64,000 nucleotides of DNA, taken from Tubulanus polymorphus (Eukaryota; Nemertea; Palaeonemertea; Tubulaniformes; Tubulanidae). How positions within the stretch are numbered: the first letter of the stretch is position 1; each line of letters opens with the position of its first letter. Positions 41,401 through 49,933 of this stretch are shown piece after piece. Location of the stretch: assembly GCF_964204645.1 (NCBI RefSeq), contig NC_134029.1:18308450-18372449 (forward strand). Direction: 5' to 3'. A program made the translations under genes and the position numbers. The notes below the pieces were generated by a model. The model saw only the letters and a list, made by a program, of their open reading frames with translations, was not told where the DNA came from and did no database searches.

Positions 41401-43490
41401 TCTCCATTGAGCCACGCGATTATCTAACGAGTCTTTCACGTATACTTCTTCCAACTGAAATATCACCAAATAACTTTGATGTACAAAATATACAAATGAA
41501 TAAGAGTTTCGTTCTCATATCCAATTAGTAGCATATGATCTTATTTCAATTCCATACCCTACATTCAAATTGAAATCAAAATTCGAGTGATAGAACACGA
41601 AAATTGAAACATGAACAAAAATTATCATTATCATTATTTAGCATATTCGGTGCCTTACATAAAAGCCACTTACATAAAACATTGATACATAATGAAAGTG
41701 CAGCTAACCATAAACTTGAAAAAAAGATAGGTTTTAGGAGTTGATCTAAAATGGTTGTTATTTTCATTATTTCTTAAAAGACGATTAACTAAAACTTTTC
41801 AAAGCGCTGGTCCACATACTTTCAAAGATCTGACGCCATAGTTAGATTATGTAAAAGGACACATTAAAAGATTTTGCCCCGACAAACAAAGTGACATTCA
41901 GTTGCTAAATGTAGAGCAGGGGATTGTTTCACGGTTCGACCTTGTGCATCATCATGAATAATGAAACATTAACTCATTCTTTGAAATGAACTACCCCGGG
42001 ACTCAGGAGGATATAACAGAAAGGTTTCTTACAGTTTGAACGAGCGGCATCAATTTAGGAGTAACTGTCAGCGTCCGAAATTTAACTACATGAAAGAATA
42101 AAATTTACCCATTAAACCATTTGCATCTTATCATTTCAACGAAGTACGTCAAAAGAGAGTGGCTCAAGACGGCCTACCTGTTTGTCCCGGTTTATAAATA
42201 GGTTTATCCGTCTCGATGAACGTCAAGAAATTCGGCGGTATCAGACTTTTAAGAAATACAGTATCGTTGAATTTATAACCGACGGTAGCATCGACTGTTG
42301 AACCAACAACCGCTAGTTTATAGCTAATGTACGAAGACAGAGACTCCATTATCGGCACCTTAAAGTGCACACAGTGATTAAGAGCATCTGAAATGAAGAA
42401 AACATTAATTTAAGATGTACACAGGTGTCTATTTCTATACAGAAACATTTCCTTAATATATTATTTTATTGATTACAAATCAGCTGGAAAATCAATTTCT
42501 AAACACTCAATCTAATGCAAGTGAAGATTCATGATACCGACCTTTCCTTAAAAGGTAAGACTTAGAAATCACATGAGGCTCCGTACGCTGGTTAGGCGGA
42601 ATCATCGACAAAGAGACGTTTACATTCACATCGCAGTCAATATCGTGGAATGTGAAACACAGACGTTCGTCCTTTCCCATTGTAAATGTATTCGGTGCAG
42701 TCATCAGAAAGCCCCTACAACAAAAAATTTTCAAGAAAATGAAAAAACATGTTGGGCTCAATCCGTGAAATGTAGTTCGACTGTAATAAAAGTGCCCTAG
42801 AAACGTAATAGGATACCGAGTTCTTCCTAGATAAAGTTTTAGGTGCCCCTTCCGCTGAGGTGCAATTAAGTTAAACAGTTAAGGTTATAGTTAAGGTGAG
42901 GATATTACCATTACATCTCAACTGCGATCATTCCCAGTATCTACCAGTACTTGTGTAGGTACCACCACCAACCATCAACAAATGAATGAATGATTTTAAG
43001 CCAAGGGCTAGGCTAGCTAGATGCCTGGATTGGAGTTGGTTACCTTGCAGTTTTGCAGTAAGAATTTATAAAAGTCTAAAAGAAGTAATCTTGGTCTCAA
43101 AAGGCTAAAAAATTTAGTCACGATAACGACAAAGTGAACTAAAAATTAGTAAAAGTAAATTGAGGACATTTATTCAATTCAATTCAATTCAATTCAAAAT
43201 TATTTGCATAGAGTTAGATGAGGTAACAAATATAAAATCTACGCAGGCCTAGCAAAGCCAGAAAGGCCGCTTAATACTAGCACCCATGCAAAAAACAAAA
43301 CAAAGTATAGTACCGTAACAAAAATATACACAAATCATACAAATAGATTAGATACCCGGTACACCGACACTTCCGGGTTCTCTTTTACTAAATAAGTAAA
43401 GTTTACTTGCCGTTTTTCCACGGTCTCCGATGTTGTCAGCGCACATGGCACAATACAGAACACAGCCAGCAGCCCGAAGATACGTAACAT
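23013..43490 (-). CDS. Thioester-containing protein (A2M/complement superfamily), 34 exons plus alternative bait exons
   Basis: Secreted thioester protein that should trap proteases and/or attach covalently to surfaces through its thioester. Exons, 5' to 3': 43490-43411, 42714-42542, 42387-42178, 42085-42033, 41454-41268, 41097-41013, 40109-40001, 39689-39572, 39487-39378, 39083-38913, 38528-38319, 38232-38076, 37663-37563, 37063-36944, 36836-36687, 36594-36513, 36433-36303, one of cassettes A-E, 32401-32263, 31515-31287, 30833-30690, 30495-30391, 30117-30069, 29977-29891, 29447-29271, 28257-28049, 27798-27685, 27376-27211, 26958-26525, 26440-26322, 25152-24884, 24778-24555, 24339-24255, 23979-23734, 23182-23013. 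Counting one cassette as its own exon this is 35 in the mRNA. All phases match with no internal stop. With cassette A the protein is 1,770 residues. Order: signal peptide, MG1-MG6, bait, MG7, CUB, thioester domain, receptor-binding MG8, netrin-like domain. Every intron is GT-AG except intron 1 (GC-AG). The family is clear; the exact clade (A2M, TEP or complement) needs a tree. Confidence 0.96.
23327..23600. repeat. Dispersed repeat in the last TEP intron (TTTTATCTGACTTGCTTTTC type)
   Basis: Shares TTTTATCTGACTTGCTTTTC, CCCTGACATGCAYGTTGTTTT and AAGAATCCAATC with 29592-29850. Pyrimidine-rich with repeated CCCCGAYTTTTC. Confidence 0.6.
26525..31515 (-). CDS. TEP exons 19-28: MG7, CUB and thioester domain
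   Basis: About residues 829-1400. Exon 19 holds MG7 (LPYSVIRGEKVPV). Exons 21-23 bridge into the CUB (DAVVRQLLVEAEG). Exon 24 has VPVGCGEQNM; the thioester joins Cys1054 and Gln1057 in isoform A. Exon 25 has SGSMWLTAFVVKSFAQ, conserved in the alpha-alpha barrel. Exon 26 has GRVLHKDMKGG, where His1168 lies 114 residues after the thioester cysteine. C3 has its catalytic His at the equivalent place, in a similar context, which favours transfer to hydroxyl groups; human A2M has Asn there. Exon 28 completes the thioester domain and re-enters the CUB. Confidence 0.95.
28519..29165 (+). repeat. Dispersed repeat, copy 1 (TEP intron between exons 24 and 25)
   Basis: Matches the 56.6-57.3 kb repeat over its whole length in opposite orientation, ending at ACGTCCAGTG. 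Here there are no tRNA halves on either side. It fills most of the roughly 1-kb TEP intron 28258-29270. Confidence 0.8.
29592..29850. repeat. Dispersed repeat in the TEP intron between exons 23 and 24
   Basis: Second copy of the 23327-23600 repeat in the same orientation, slightly shorter. Confidence 0.6.
32263..32401 (-). CDS. TEP constant exon 18: end of bait and MG6 return
   Basis: 139 nt, phase 1 to 2; spliced after whichever cassette is chosen. It begins GPVPMASGGAV, has a dense basic run QRRRKER (residues 801-807 in isoform A) and then the highly conserved IRSYFPETWLFDLETVG that follows the bait in A2M proteins and the anaphylatoxin in C3. There is no anaphylatoxin six-cysteine pattern between exon 17 and this exon. 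The gene is therefore bait-type rather than C3-type at this point. Confidence 0.93.
32846..32958 (+). mobile_element. Decayed, internally deleted MITE copy in a TEP intron
   Basis: Starts AGCCTCAATCGCGAAGAGATG and ends AAAAACGTTTGTGTGTTCATG. Only the two ends remain. It lies between bait exon E and constant exon 18. Confidence 0.5.
33322..33439 (-). CDS. TEP alternative bait exon E (acidic tail)
   Basis: Fifth and longest cassette; 118 nt, phase 0 to 1, AG acceptor and GTACTT donor. It encodes DVGSLVMSDFDIETRPC and then GIVREAYWRIADAVEF plus an acidic DDDGGQ end. It is the last cassette before constant exon 18, about 0.9 kb away. Splice sites and frame are intact. Confidence 0.87.
33721..33971. 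mobile_element. TIR element within the bait-exon cluster
   Basis: GACACTTGCGAATTTTGTCC at the left and an inverted GGGGACAAAATTAGTG end at the right; about 250 bp, no coding. It lies between cassettes D and E. Confidence 0.6.
34601..34691 (-). CDS. TEP alternative bait exon D
   Basis: Fourth and shortest cassette; 91 nt, phase 0 to 1, CAG acceptor and GTAAAC donor. It encodes DVGILILSDFSLETRRC followed by DIDFSFLPYFTNH. The common motif is slightly changed (LETRRC instead of IETRPC). The tail is aromatic and has no lysine or arginine after the cysteine, so it may suit chymotrypsin- or elastase-like proteases. That specificity is inference. Confidence 0.86.
34931..35036 (-). CDS. TEP alternative bait exon C
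   Basis: Third cassette; 106 nt, phase 0 to 1, AG acceptor and GTAATA donor. It encodes DLGFVVSTDLEIETRPC followed by KQVLYVVAYSRASVPGPA. The tail is small-residue and hydrophobic-rich with single basic sites. Only 181 bases separate it from exon B, the shortest gap in the cluster. Confidence 0.87.
35218..35326 (-). CDS. TEP alternative bait exon B (basic tail)
   Basis: Second cassette; 109 nt, phase 0 to 1, AG acceptor and GTAATT donor. It opens DVGVTVISNLQIETRPC and ends HAISIAYRKTKLRRKQGRR. The tail is strongly basic with several dibasic sites, unlike A and E. If used as bait it would offer trypsin-like or furin-like cleavage sites. Homology to the other cassettes is in the N-terminal half only. 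Confidence 0.88.
36081..36180 (-). CDS. TEP alternative bait exon A
   Basis: First cassette exon after exon 17; 100 nt, phase 0 to 1, AG acceptor and GTAATA donor. It encodes 33 residues plus a shared glycine codon. It starts DVSFAILTDFDIETRPC, the motif shared by all five cassettes, and continues with a variant tail DFKEPRVVFLMSSLED. The tail is mildly acidic and hydrophobic with one KEPR stretch. Its position matches the A2M bait region, where target proteases cut. It is either alternative with B-E or, less likely, part of a combination that restores frame. Confidence 0.88.
36303..38232 (-). CDS. TEP exons 12-17: MG5 with acidic insert, MG6 and start of bait
   Basis: About residues 503-749. 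Exon 12 ends in a basic site RRKR at residues 534-537. It is followed by an acidic linker through exon 13, including ESDESDEV and ENEEEGEE, before MG5 resumes with HIAHFKIN. MG5 then shows the conserved VRPDGEVIADS and CFRNK. Exon 15 carries SLCSVGVVDKSVHLL, the conserved MG6 segment. Exon 17 is proline/glycine-rich, has a classical furin-type RQRR at 725-728, and ends phase 0 with AFK immediately before the cassette cluster. The RRKR and acidic stretch are absent from the usual MG5 core and look like a surface-loop insertion. Confidence 0.92.
38319..43490 (-). CDS. TEP exons 1-11: signal peptide and MG1 to early MG5
   Basis: N-terminal part of the thioester protein, about residues 1-502. Residues 1-19 are a hydrophobic signal peptide beginning MLRIFGLLAVF, followed by TSETVEKRGFLMTAPNTF, the usual start of MG1. 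IETDKPIYKPGQT near residues 143-156 opens MG2. LPKFQVDVNGPPY with YTYGKPVIG (about 235-270) marks MG3. FKPGLPYMGK at about 365-375 opens MG4. These are the most conserved N-terminal signatures of A2M/TEP proteins and fall at the usual spacing. The start was chosen because this ATG gives the signal peptide and lies about 45-55 bases downstream of a TATA box. Confidence 0.93.
43140..43335 (-). mobile_element. Non-LTR element tail with GAATT repeats, TEP intron 1
   Basis: On the minus strand an AT-rich 3' tail ends in about five copies of GAATT (43174-43195), as at the 3' ends of LINEs/SINEs with pentanucleotide tails. No coding part. Confidence 0.45.
43401..43412 (-). other. GC-AG donor of TEP intron 1
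   Basis: Exon 1 ends AAACG followed by GCAAGTAAAC. Using the GC donor gives phase 2 and joins to exon 2 as EKRGFLMTAP, the family's conserved MG1 start. The GT four bases further on gives phase 0 and puts exon 2 out of frame. The GCAAGT match is the usual form of functional GC donors. Confidence 0.7.
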
Positions 43491-43535
43491 CGCGAGGACT
43501 TGTGTCAGCTATTACGCTGGAAGCTCTAAAATACC

Positions 43536-43545
43536 CTTTTATATA
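43536..43545 (-). promoter_or_regulatory. TATA box of the TEP gene
   Basis: TATATAAAAG on the minus strand, 46-55 bases before the TEP start codon. Transcription would begin roughly 25-30 bases downstream, leaving a 5'UTR of about 20 bases. A strong TATA box fits an inducible secreted immune protein, but that is inference. Confidence 0.6.
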
Positions 43546-44128
43546 GATACTAGTTACTCATAAGCCCTGACCCGAAAACAGCCATTAACCATTAACCACC
43601 TGTCGCAACTTCCGTGTTTAGTATTAATGCGCTCAATAAATAGACCCAAAGTTTTCTCAAGCACTTATTTCGTCATTTTGACGACTAAATACAGTAAAAG
43701 CCTATTCAAAGAAATATACACGCACATGAATGGATACTTCAATGCTTATTTTTATGTTCAAATCAATCGATTAAGCAAACGTATTTAATCACTTTTTAAA
43801 TGGTACTGGTATTCATACGCGATTTAAATTTCGGGATCCGGATGTGAATTGTTATGACGTCATAATATTGCTAGAAACATCCGAACATCCGTTCCGTTAA
43901 CGTCAACAATTCAAAATGTGGTTGTTAAAAGAATTTCCCTTTTTCCCGAATGTGTCACTTATAATTAGGCCTACGAATGTATTTTATTATGGGGTTCGAA
44001 CTAATCAGGTTGGCAACTCGGTTGGTGTGCTGATTTTTTTTCTTGCAGCAGTTTATTTCAACCAAATTTTAGAAAATTAAAACTTGCCATAACTCAATCA
44101 TTTGCGTTAGAAAAAAAACTCGATCTTC

Positions 44129-44430
44129 TAGGGGCGGATTTAGACCGTGTCGACCGTGTCGCCCGACACGGTAGGAATTTTAGAGTGCCTTTTTATTTTT
44201 GCTCTGTATCAAAATTTGCCATTGTAACCACCTGAGATACACAATAGATATTTTTCCTAAATATATAACCTATGTTTCTTGACTGAATGCCTCTCAGAGA
44301 TGCTCAGAAAGCTCTGAAATGATAGTAAAATTTCAAAGATTTTGCTGATATGCCTTTCCGCCCTAAATTAAGAATATATGCCCTTTTTATTGGTCGACAT
44401 GGTCACAACATGCCCCTGGATCCGCCCCTG
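44129..44430. mobile_element. hAT-like MITE
   Basis: Ends TAGGGGCGGATTTAGACC and GGATCCGCCCCTG, the CAGGGGCGGATC-type termini of many hAT MITEs. No clean 8-bp target duplication is visible. Confidence 0.55.
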
Positions 44431-45513
44431 TCTTCTGAATTAATTCAAATCCTATTCTACATAATGCAGATCCTGCATGTTAATAACTTCTTCATGAATT
44501 AAATGTTGAACTATGTGCCGTGCCCGGTGCCGTGGCACAAATAAAGAGCTGATCGTTTAAAGCGTGCGTTTGCTGAATAGACATGACAGACATTTTCTTC
44601 TAAATTAAAAAAAAAATTGTTGACAGCTGTGCGCAAGGATTGGCTTTTGACAAGAGTGCCTACGCAAGGCGATGACTGCAGCCTTTTTAAATCAATTTTT
44701 ACTAGGAGTAGCGGGAGGGTGAAGGGAAAAAACAAAACGTTTTTATAATGCGTTTCGAATGAACGAGAAGAAATAGAATGCAATTTTTCTAATTAATTGA
44801 GTATTTTCCACATAAAATCTCGGAAGGACTGCAAAAAAAAATTTAAAGAGTTAAGATTGTCATGAAGATTCAAATGATGGGAGAAATTCAAAGAATAACT
44901 TTTTTTCAAATCACGAGACTGAAAATTGAGCTGATCAAAATAAGTTACTTGATTCACAGTTAAGACGGGCATAACATAAAACATCTTTTTTTTTCTTTTT
45001 AATCTGATGATTTTTGCAGAATTCTGGGAGGCGGATCCGTACTCCAAGTAATTAGAAAACAGCCTAAAGATCGACATTCTAATTATTATTAAGGTTTAAA
45101 GTTATGTGTGCCGCTTGATGTTCCCAAACCCAATTTTGGGTTTTCCGTTGATTGGCAAGTGGCCACTGAGCGCGCCGCGGCCACTCGACGCATTTCCCCG
45201 CCTGTTATCTCTTAACAATGAATGGCCGTGGCACGCGGCGTTTGTTCATATGCCATCGGTGGAAACAATTTTTAGCCGGTTTTTTGTAGTTTATACGAAT
45301 TAACTAATGAAAATATTTCTACAGCTTCATTTCCATTTTGTTTTAGGCCTTAGTAAGATTACATCAGTGTAGGCCCGGACATTGCTGCTGTAATCCGAAA
45401 AGTAATCAGATTGCAAGTACACAAAATTCCATATGCCAAGATAACGCCACAAACAAAAGAAAAGTATTTGCAAACCATTAGGCCTATAGCCTATATGAAA
45501 ATATGCATTACAT

Positions 45514-45815
45514 TACGGTGGAACCTCGTTACAACGATTCATCGGATATAACAAATATAGAATTTTGTCCCAAGAAAGACCATTAAATTACTTTCATACC
45601 GGAACGAACTATCGGTAACGAACATATTTTCTGGTCCCGTGAAGTTCACGCGTTACGAAGATCCAATATTATATATCTGCATTGTTGTTTAATATTGTTT
45701 TCATGAGCGTTTTATTTTGTGGCGTTTAAATTTTCAGCTGTAATCCAAACATTTTTATCATTCTACAAACACGTTTCACTACGACGTTCATTAGTATGAG
45801 GTTCCATCGTTGTAA
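45514..45815. mobile_element. pogo/Tigger-like MITE
   Basis: Ends GGTGGAACCTCGTTACAACG and ATGAGGTTCCATCGTTG, the GGAACCTCGTTATAACGA-type termini of pogo/Tigger elements. A shorter relative is at 57738-57896. Confidence 0.6.
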
Positions 45816-46049
45816 GCTTACGATGACCTTCTAACCTTGTCTCGATGTCGATACTACTAAAAGCTTTTTAAGTGTGGTTTTGATCGTATCGCCTCTAATT
45901 TTGAACACAGTCATGTCAGTTTTAAGTTAATGAATTATAATCTTATTTTCTGTGAGCATGTATAAGACCTATACGCAACTGGGTTTATCGCCGATAAGCG
46001 TCAACTAGCGGCCTACGAGAGGCCGCCAGTTGCTCCTCAATCGGTTCGA

Positions 46050-46727
46050 CATAAGCCGGCTTGCGACGGCAACGCGACGCCTACCGACGCCTACCGACTC
46101 GTCGCAAGCCGTATCCGGCTAGTCGCCCATGTTCTACTCCGGCCTACGGTAGGCGGGCAGTTGCTTTCGATCGCAGCCGACTAGACGCGACGGAACTGAG
46201 CGCAGGGGTTCCAGCCAATGAGAGACCGCATATACATAGTACAAATTATCACCGCTAGTTAGCGTCATTCGTAATTAGTCATAAACTTTCAAATTCAAGT
46301 AGTTCAAAACGTAAACCAAACCTTCAGCACGACAGAGGAGTGGACCGAAGATCTAGAAACGAAATTGGTAGAATTATGGTGTGAGCGGCCATCTTTATAG
46401 ATATCGCTAGCACGTTGTATTCAAAACAGAATCAGAAAGATCAAAGTCTTAAAGAAATAGCTTTTCTAATAGAAGTATATTTCCTAATAATTCAAATTTA
46501 TTCTCAAAATGCTTATCACGAGACCATTTGAGCCGTTGCAGTTGCCAGCAATCGCAACCGACATAAGCAGGGAAGCAACTGGGAGGATCTCATATCCCGC
46601 TAGTCGGCCTCAGTTGCTGCGAATCGGAGCGCAGTCGACAAAAGCTGGGCTGCGATCGCGGTTGCTCTCAGTTGCGTCGGTAGGAGTCGGTAGGCGTCGC
46701 GTTGCTTGTCGACATAAGCCAGCCTAA
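46050..46727. mobile_element. Non-autonomous TIR element
   Basis: The first 50 bases and the last 50 bases are inverted copies: CAACGCGACGCCTACCGAC near 46070-46098 and GTCGGTAGGCGTCGCGTTG near 46688-46706. GC-rich ends, AT-rich middle, no ORF of note. It abuts the LINE fragment directly. A shorter related palindrome (ACGCAACGTGACG...) is at 51715-51775. Confidence 0.6.
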
Positions 46728-47212
46728 GAATAATTTTCTGCCGCTTCCGTTGCTCAAACCACAAATTACCTATAGAAACCGGAAGATACAATCGAACCCC
46801 CAGGGAGGAAAGAATTTGTAGTCTCTGTGACACTGAAGATGTTGGGGACGAATTTCATCACGTCATTAAATGCCCTTTTTTCAGAAACATCCGCACTAAA
46901 TGTTTAAAACCATTTTTCAGAACTAGACCAAGCGTTTACAAATTTACCCAACTAATAAAAACTAAAGGGAAACAGCTAAATCAACTCACCAAATTTATCA
47001 AAACTGCTTCTAAATTTCTCTAGACCATTTTTGTATATGTTGTTGTATGTTTTAGATTTTTTTTCTGTATGTGTATGTGCGTCTATGTATGTTAATTGTG
47101 AACCGCATTAATTATTGTAATTGTTATAGCTTTTGATTTTGTTTTTGAGCTCTAAGCAATTGTATTTTGTGGAGCAATAAAACATATTCTATTCTATTTT
47201 ATTCTATTCTAT
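46728..47212 (+). mobile_element. 5'-truncated LINE (non-LTR retrotransposon), 3' end
   Basis: An open frame from about 46729 to the stop at 47021 encodes the C-terminus of a non-LTR polymerase protein. It shows SNHKLPIETGRY, RICSLCDTEDVGDEFHHVIKCP (zinc-binding Cx2C...HxxxxC pattern) and a basic end. A 190-base 3'UTR with an AATAAA and a tail of ATTCT repeats (47188-47212) follows. No RT domain is present. It ends 225 bp before the MATE start. Confidence 0.8.
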
Positions 47213-47436
47213 ACATTTCTATTGATACTAGTCAGCGTAGATTTTGCTTTACCCTTAAAAGTTCTATACACCTTACATGGTCTGGCTATTTACGGATGTC
47301 GAGAGGTACTTGGAATTACACTATTCAATCGTTTCAGGGTCCATGTTTAAGCTGATAATCTGTTGTCTGAAGAAATATTGACGGAAATATTTGGAGAAAA
47401 AACGAAAAACATCGGGAAAAGGAGAAAAAATAGCAA

Positions 47437-48923
47437 ATGACGATGATGAAAGCACTTCCGGATTGGTTACGCGAGGAGTTACGTTTCTTCTTCGTGTCGT
47501 CATGGCCGATTCTTGTTGTTCCTGTTTTAAGCGAATTGCCTCTTTTGATGTGTAATATAATGGTCGCTCAAACCAATTTAATTTCGCAAGCCGCCGTGTC
47601 TCTGACAGACACGTTTTTTGTGCTCCTTTTACTCATTGGGTATGGGTATGGCGATCGGTGTAGAGGGACTATTCTCGCAAGTTTTCGGCGCCAAAAACTT
47701 TCGTTATTTACGCTTGTTGTTACAGAGAGGGTTGTTAATACTGATTTGTAGTGGTTTATTGTTTCTTCCACTAAATTTCACTTCCGACAAAATATTTAAA
47801 CTTTTCGGACAAAATGTAACCGTCGCTGAAGAGGCTGGAAGGATGCTGATGGTGATGTCATCCAATAACATTCTTGTGCTCGCAAATGACATTTTACGCG
47901 TTTTTTAATGTCTCAGGGTGTTGTTTTACCTGTTGTCATTATATCAATATTCAACAACGTTTTCGCCGCAGTAATCTGTTATGTCACGATTATTGCACTA
48001 CGTTTGGCCAGTCTAGGGGTAGCCATCTCTCTCCTTGTATTTTTTGGTCTCAGTGCAGTTTGCATGGGTATTGCAACTTCTCTGATTAATAAAGACACCA
48101 TGGCTATATACAGAATCAATATGGATATATTTAAGAATCTATGGGAGGTCGCTAGTATGGCTCTCGGTTCAACAGTATCAATATTGTGTATTTCTATAGC
48201 CATAACAATCGGTATGTTTTTGACCGGTACTTTTGGAGTGGCTGAACTTGTATCATTGAGCATTTCGTTGCAAGTATATATGTTGACCTCAATATATTAT
48301 GGGGCATAGCGGAAGCGGGTAGTATGAGAATTGGTTTCCTGTTATCATCCAGGGACGGCCAGACAGCCAAAAGAGCTTTGTTCTTTTATCAAGGCATTTC
48401 GATGTTGGTCGCTGTAATTATCGGTGTATTAATTTGTTCCCTTCACGCTCTTTTAGCTCGGGGATTTGCTAGCGATAGTTTAGTCGAAGCTAAACTGAAA
48501 GTTATGTACATTGGAGCAACTTTGCCCTTATTTGCTGTAGATATTATATTTAATGCCGCTATTCAAGGTTGCGCTAAAATAGCCATCATTACGACAACGT
48601 GTTTCGTGACTTTATCAATAGGAACATCATTAGGTTTGATTCTACTATATTTTACTCGGTTAGGTGCGCTGAGTATAATAATAGGTTACCAGAGTTCATG
48701 TGTTTTAAATGCGCTCATATTCGTTCCGTACGCCATCTTTGTTTTAGATTGGGATGAACAATCTAAACTAGCGCGTCACAGAACTACAGACGATCTTAAG
48801 TTAATCCAAGACGGAACCGAAAATGGAGAATTGGATTACAGTACGTTTGAGTTAACACCCAGCGCCACCTTGATTCAAAATTCATCATCAAAAACAGAAA
48901 ATGGTTCAGAAACACTAAAATAA
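47437..48923 (+). pseudogene. MATE-family (SLC47-like) multidrug/organic-cation transporter, intronless, three frameshifts
   Basis: About 495 codons that read as a 12-helix MATE transporter once three single-base slips are allowed for. The start LPDWLREELRFFF is the typical MATE N-terminus. GLFSQVFGAKN and MSQGVVLPVV are family motifs in order, and EAGSMRIGFLL precedes the second half. The slips lie in a T run near 47611 (one base too many), a T run near 47903 (one too few) and a G run near 48301 (one too few). There is no other stop. The TM7 motif that in human MATE1 reads CMEWWAYE is here CISIAITI, so both glutamates are lost. No introns are seen. It is either a young pseudogene or a gene hit by homopolymer base-calling errors. 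Confidence 0.82.
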
Positions 48924-49320
48924 AACAAAAATGTTTTAGACTAAAAAAGTAGCTCTATAAGAGTGATGTAAAAAGTAATTACAAAGAATTATTACGAAAT
49001 ATTTGATATAACGAATATATGATGGCATGTGATAACTATCTGTAGCTACGATTCTAAATGTACTTTTTGTAAGACATTGAGTGAGTAGTTGTACTCGTGG
49101 TGCACAGTATTTGAAATTTAGAAATAGATAATATAAAGCGCAAATAGACTTGTTTTCTGATTTAAGAGTTTACCGGTATGAGGTGTTAGTTGCCACCAGT
49201 GTAGTCCAGGAAACAGAGGTCAAGGGACCGATAGTAAAACTCTGTAACTTTACGGATATCGGAGTCCTTCCAACATGTAAGAAGCCCCCACTGATCATTT
49301 CACATCATGTTTTGACACAA

Positions 49321-49830
49321 TAAGACAAAATCCCACTATTTACAGATTAAAAGAATTTAAAAACCAGAATTTATTCAATCAAAGATATATAAAAGACACG
49401 ACGTTTCGATCTCACCCTAGAGATCATCGTCAGGTGTGAGATGTAGATTAAAAACAGGGATATATATATAGAGGAGGATATATACAGAATTACACTAAAC
49501 GCCACATAGTTGAGTCAGCCCTAATTACTCGTCACTTAGATATTAGTACCAATTTAAATAATGGCTTTTCTCCGCATAATTCCCTTCTTTCTAAATATAT
49601 TACTTCATGCCTTGCCAAACACTAATTATTTACTCACTCACCAATTTACTCAATTCACCTGTCCTCCTCTGTATATATACCCCTGTTTTTAATCTATACC
49701 TCACACCTGACGATGATCTCTAGGGTGAGATCGAAACGTCGTGTCTTTTATATATTTTTGATTGAATAAATTAATTCTGGTTTTTAAATTCTTCTTTTAA
49801 TCTGTAAATAGTGGGATTTTATCTCATTAT
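49321..49830. mobile_element. Inverted-repeat element with hammerhead-like core in each arm
   Basis: Arms of about 155 bp (49321-49475 and 49665-49830) around a unique ~190-bp centre. Each arm holds CTGACGATGATCTC and GAGATCGAAAC (49707-49737 plus; 49398-49434 minus): a CUGANGA box, a 6-bp stem with a short loop, then GAAAC. This order resembles hammerhead ribozymes carried by Penelope-like elements. One extra T before the stem departs from consensus. Confidence 0.6.
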
Positions 49831-49933
49831 CCGTTCACCACGTTTGAGTGTGGTTATCGTTCTTCTAAGTTTTGACACAGTCTTTTGTAAAAGGGCGCTA
49901 CGAATAAAGTTTTGATTGAATCATGAAAATAAT

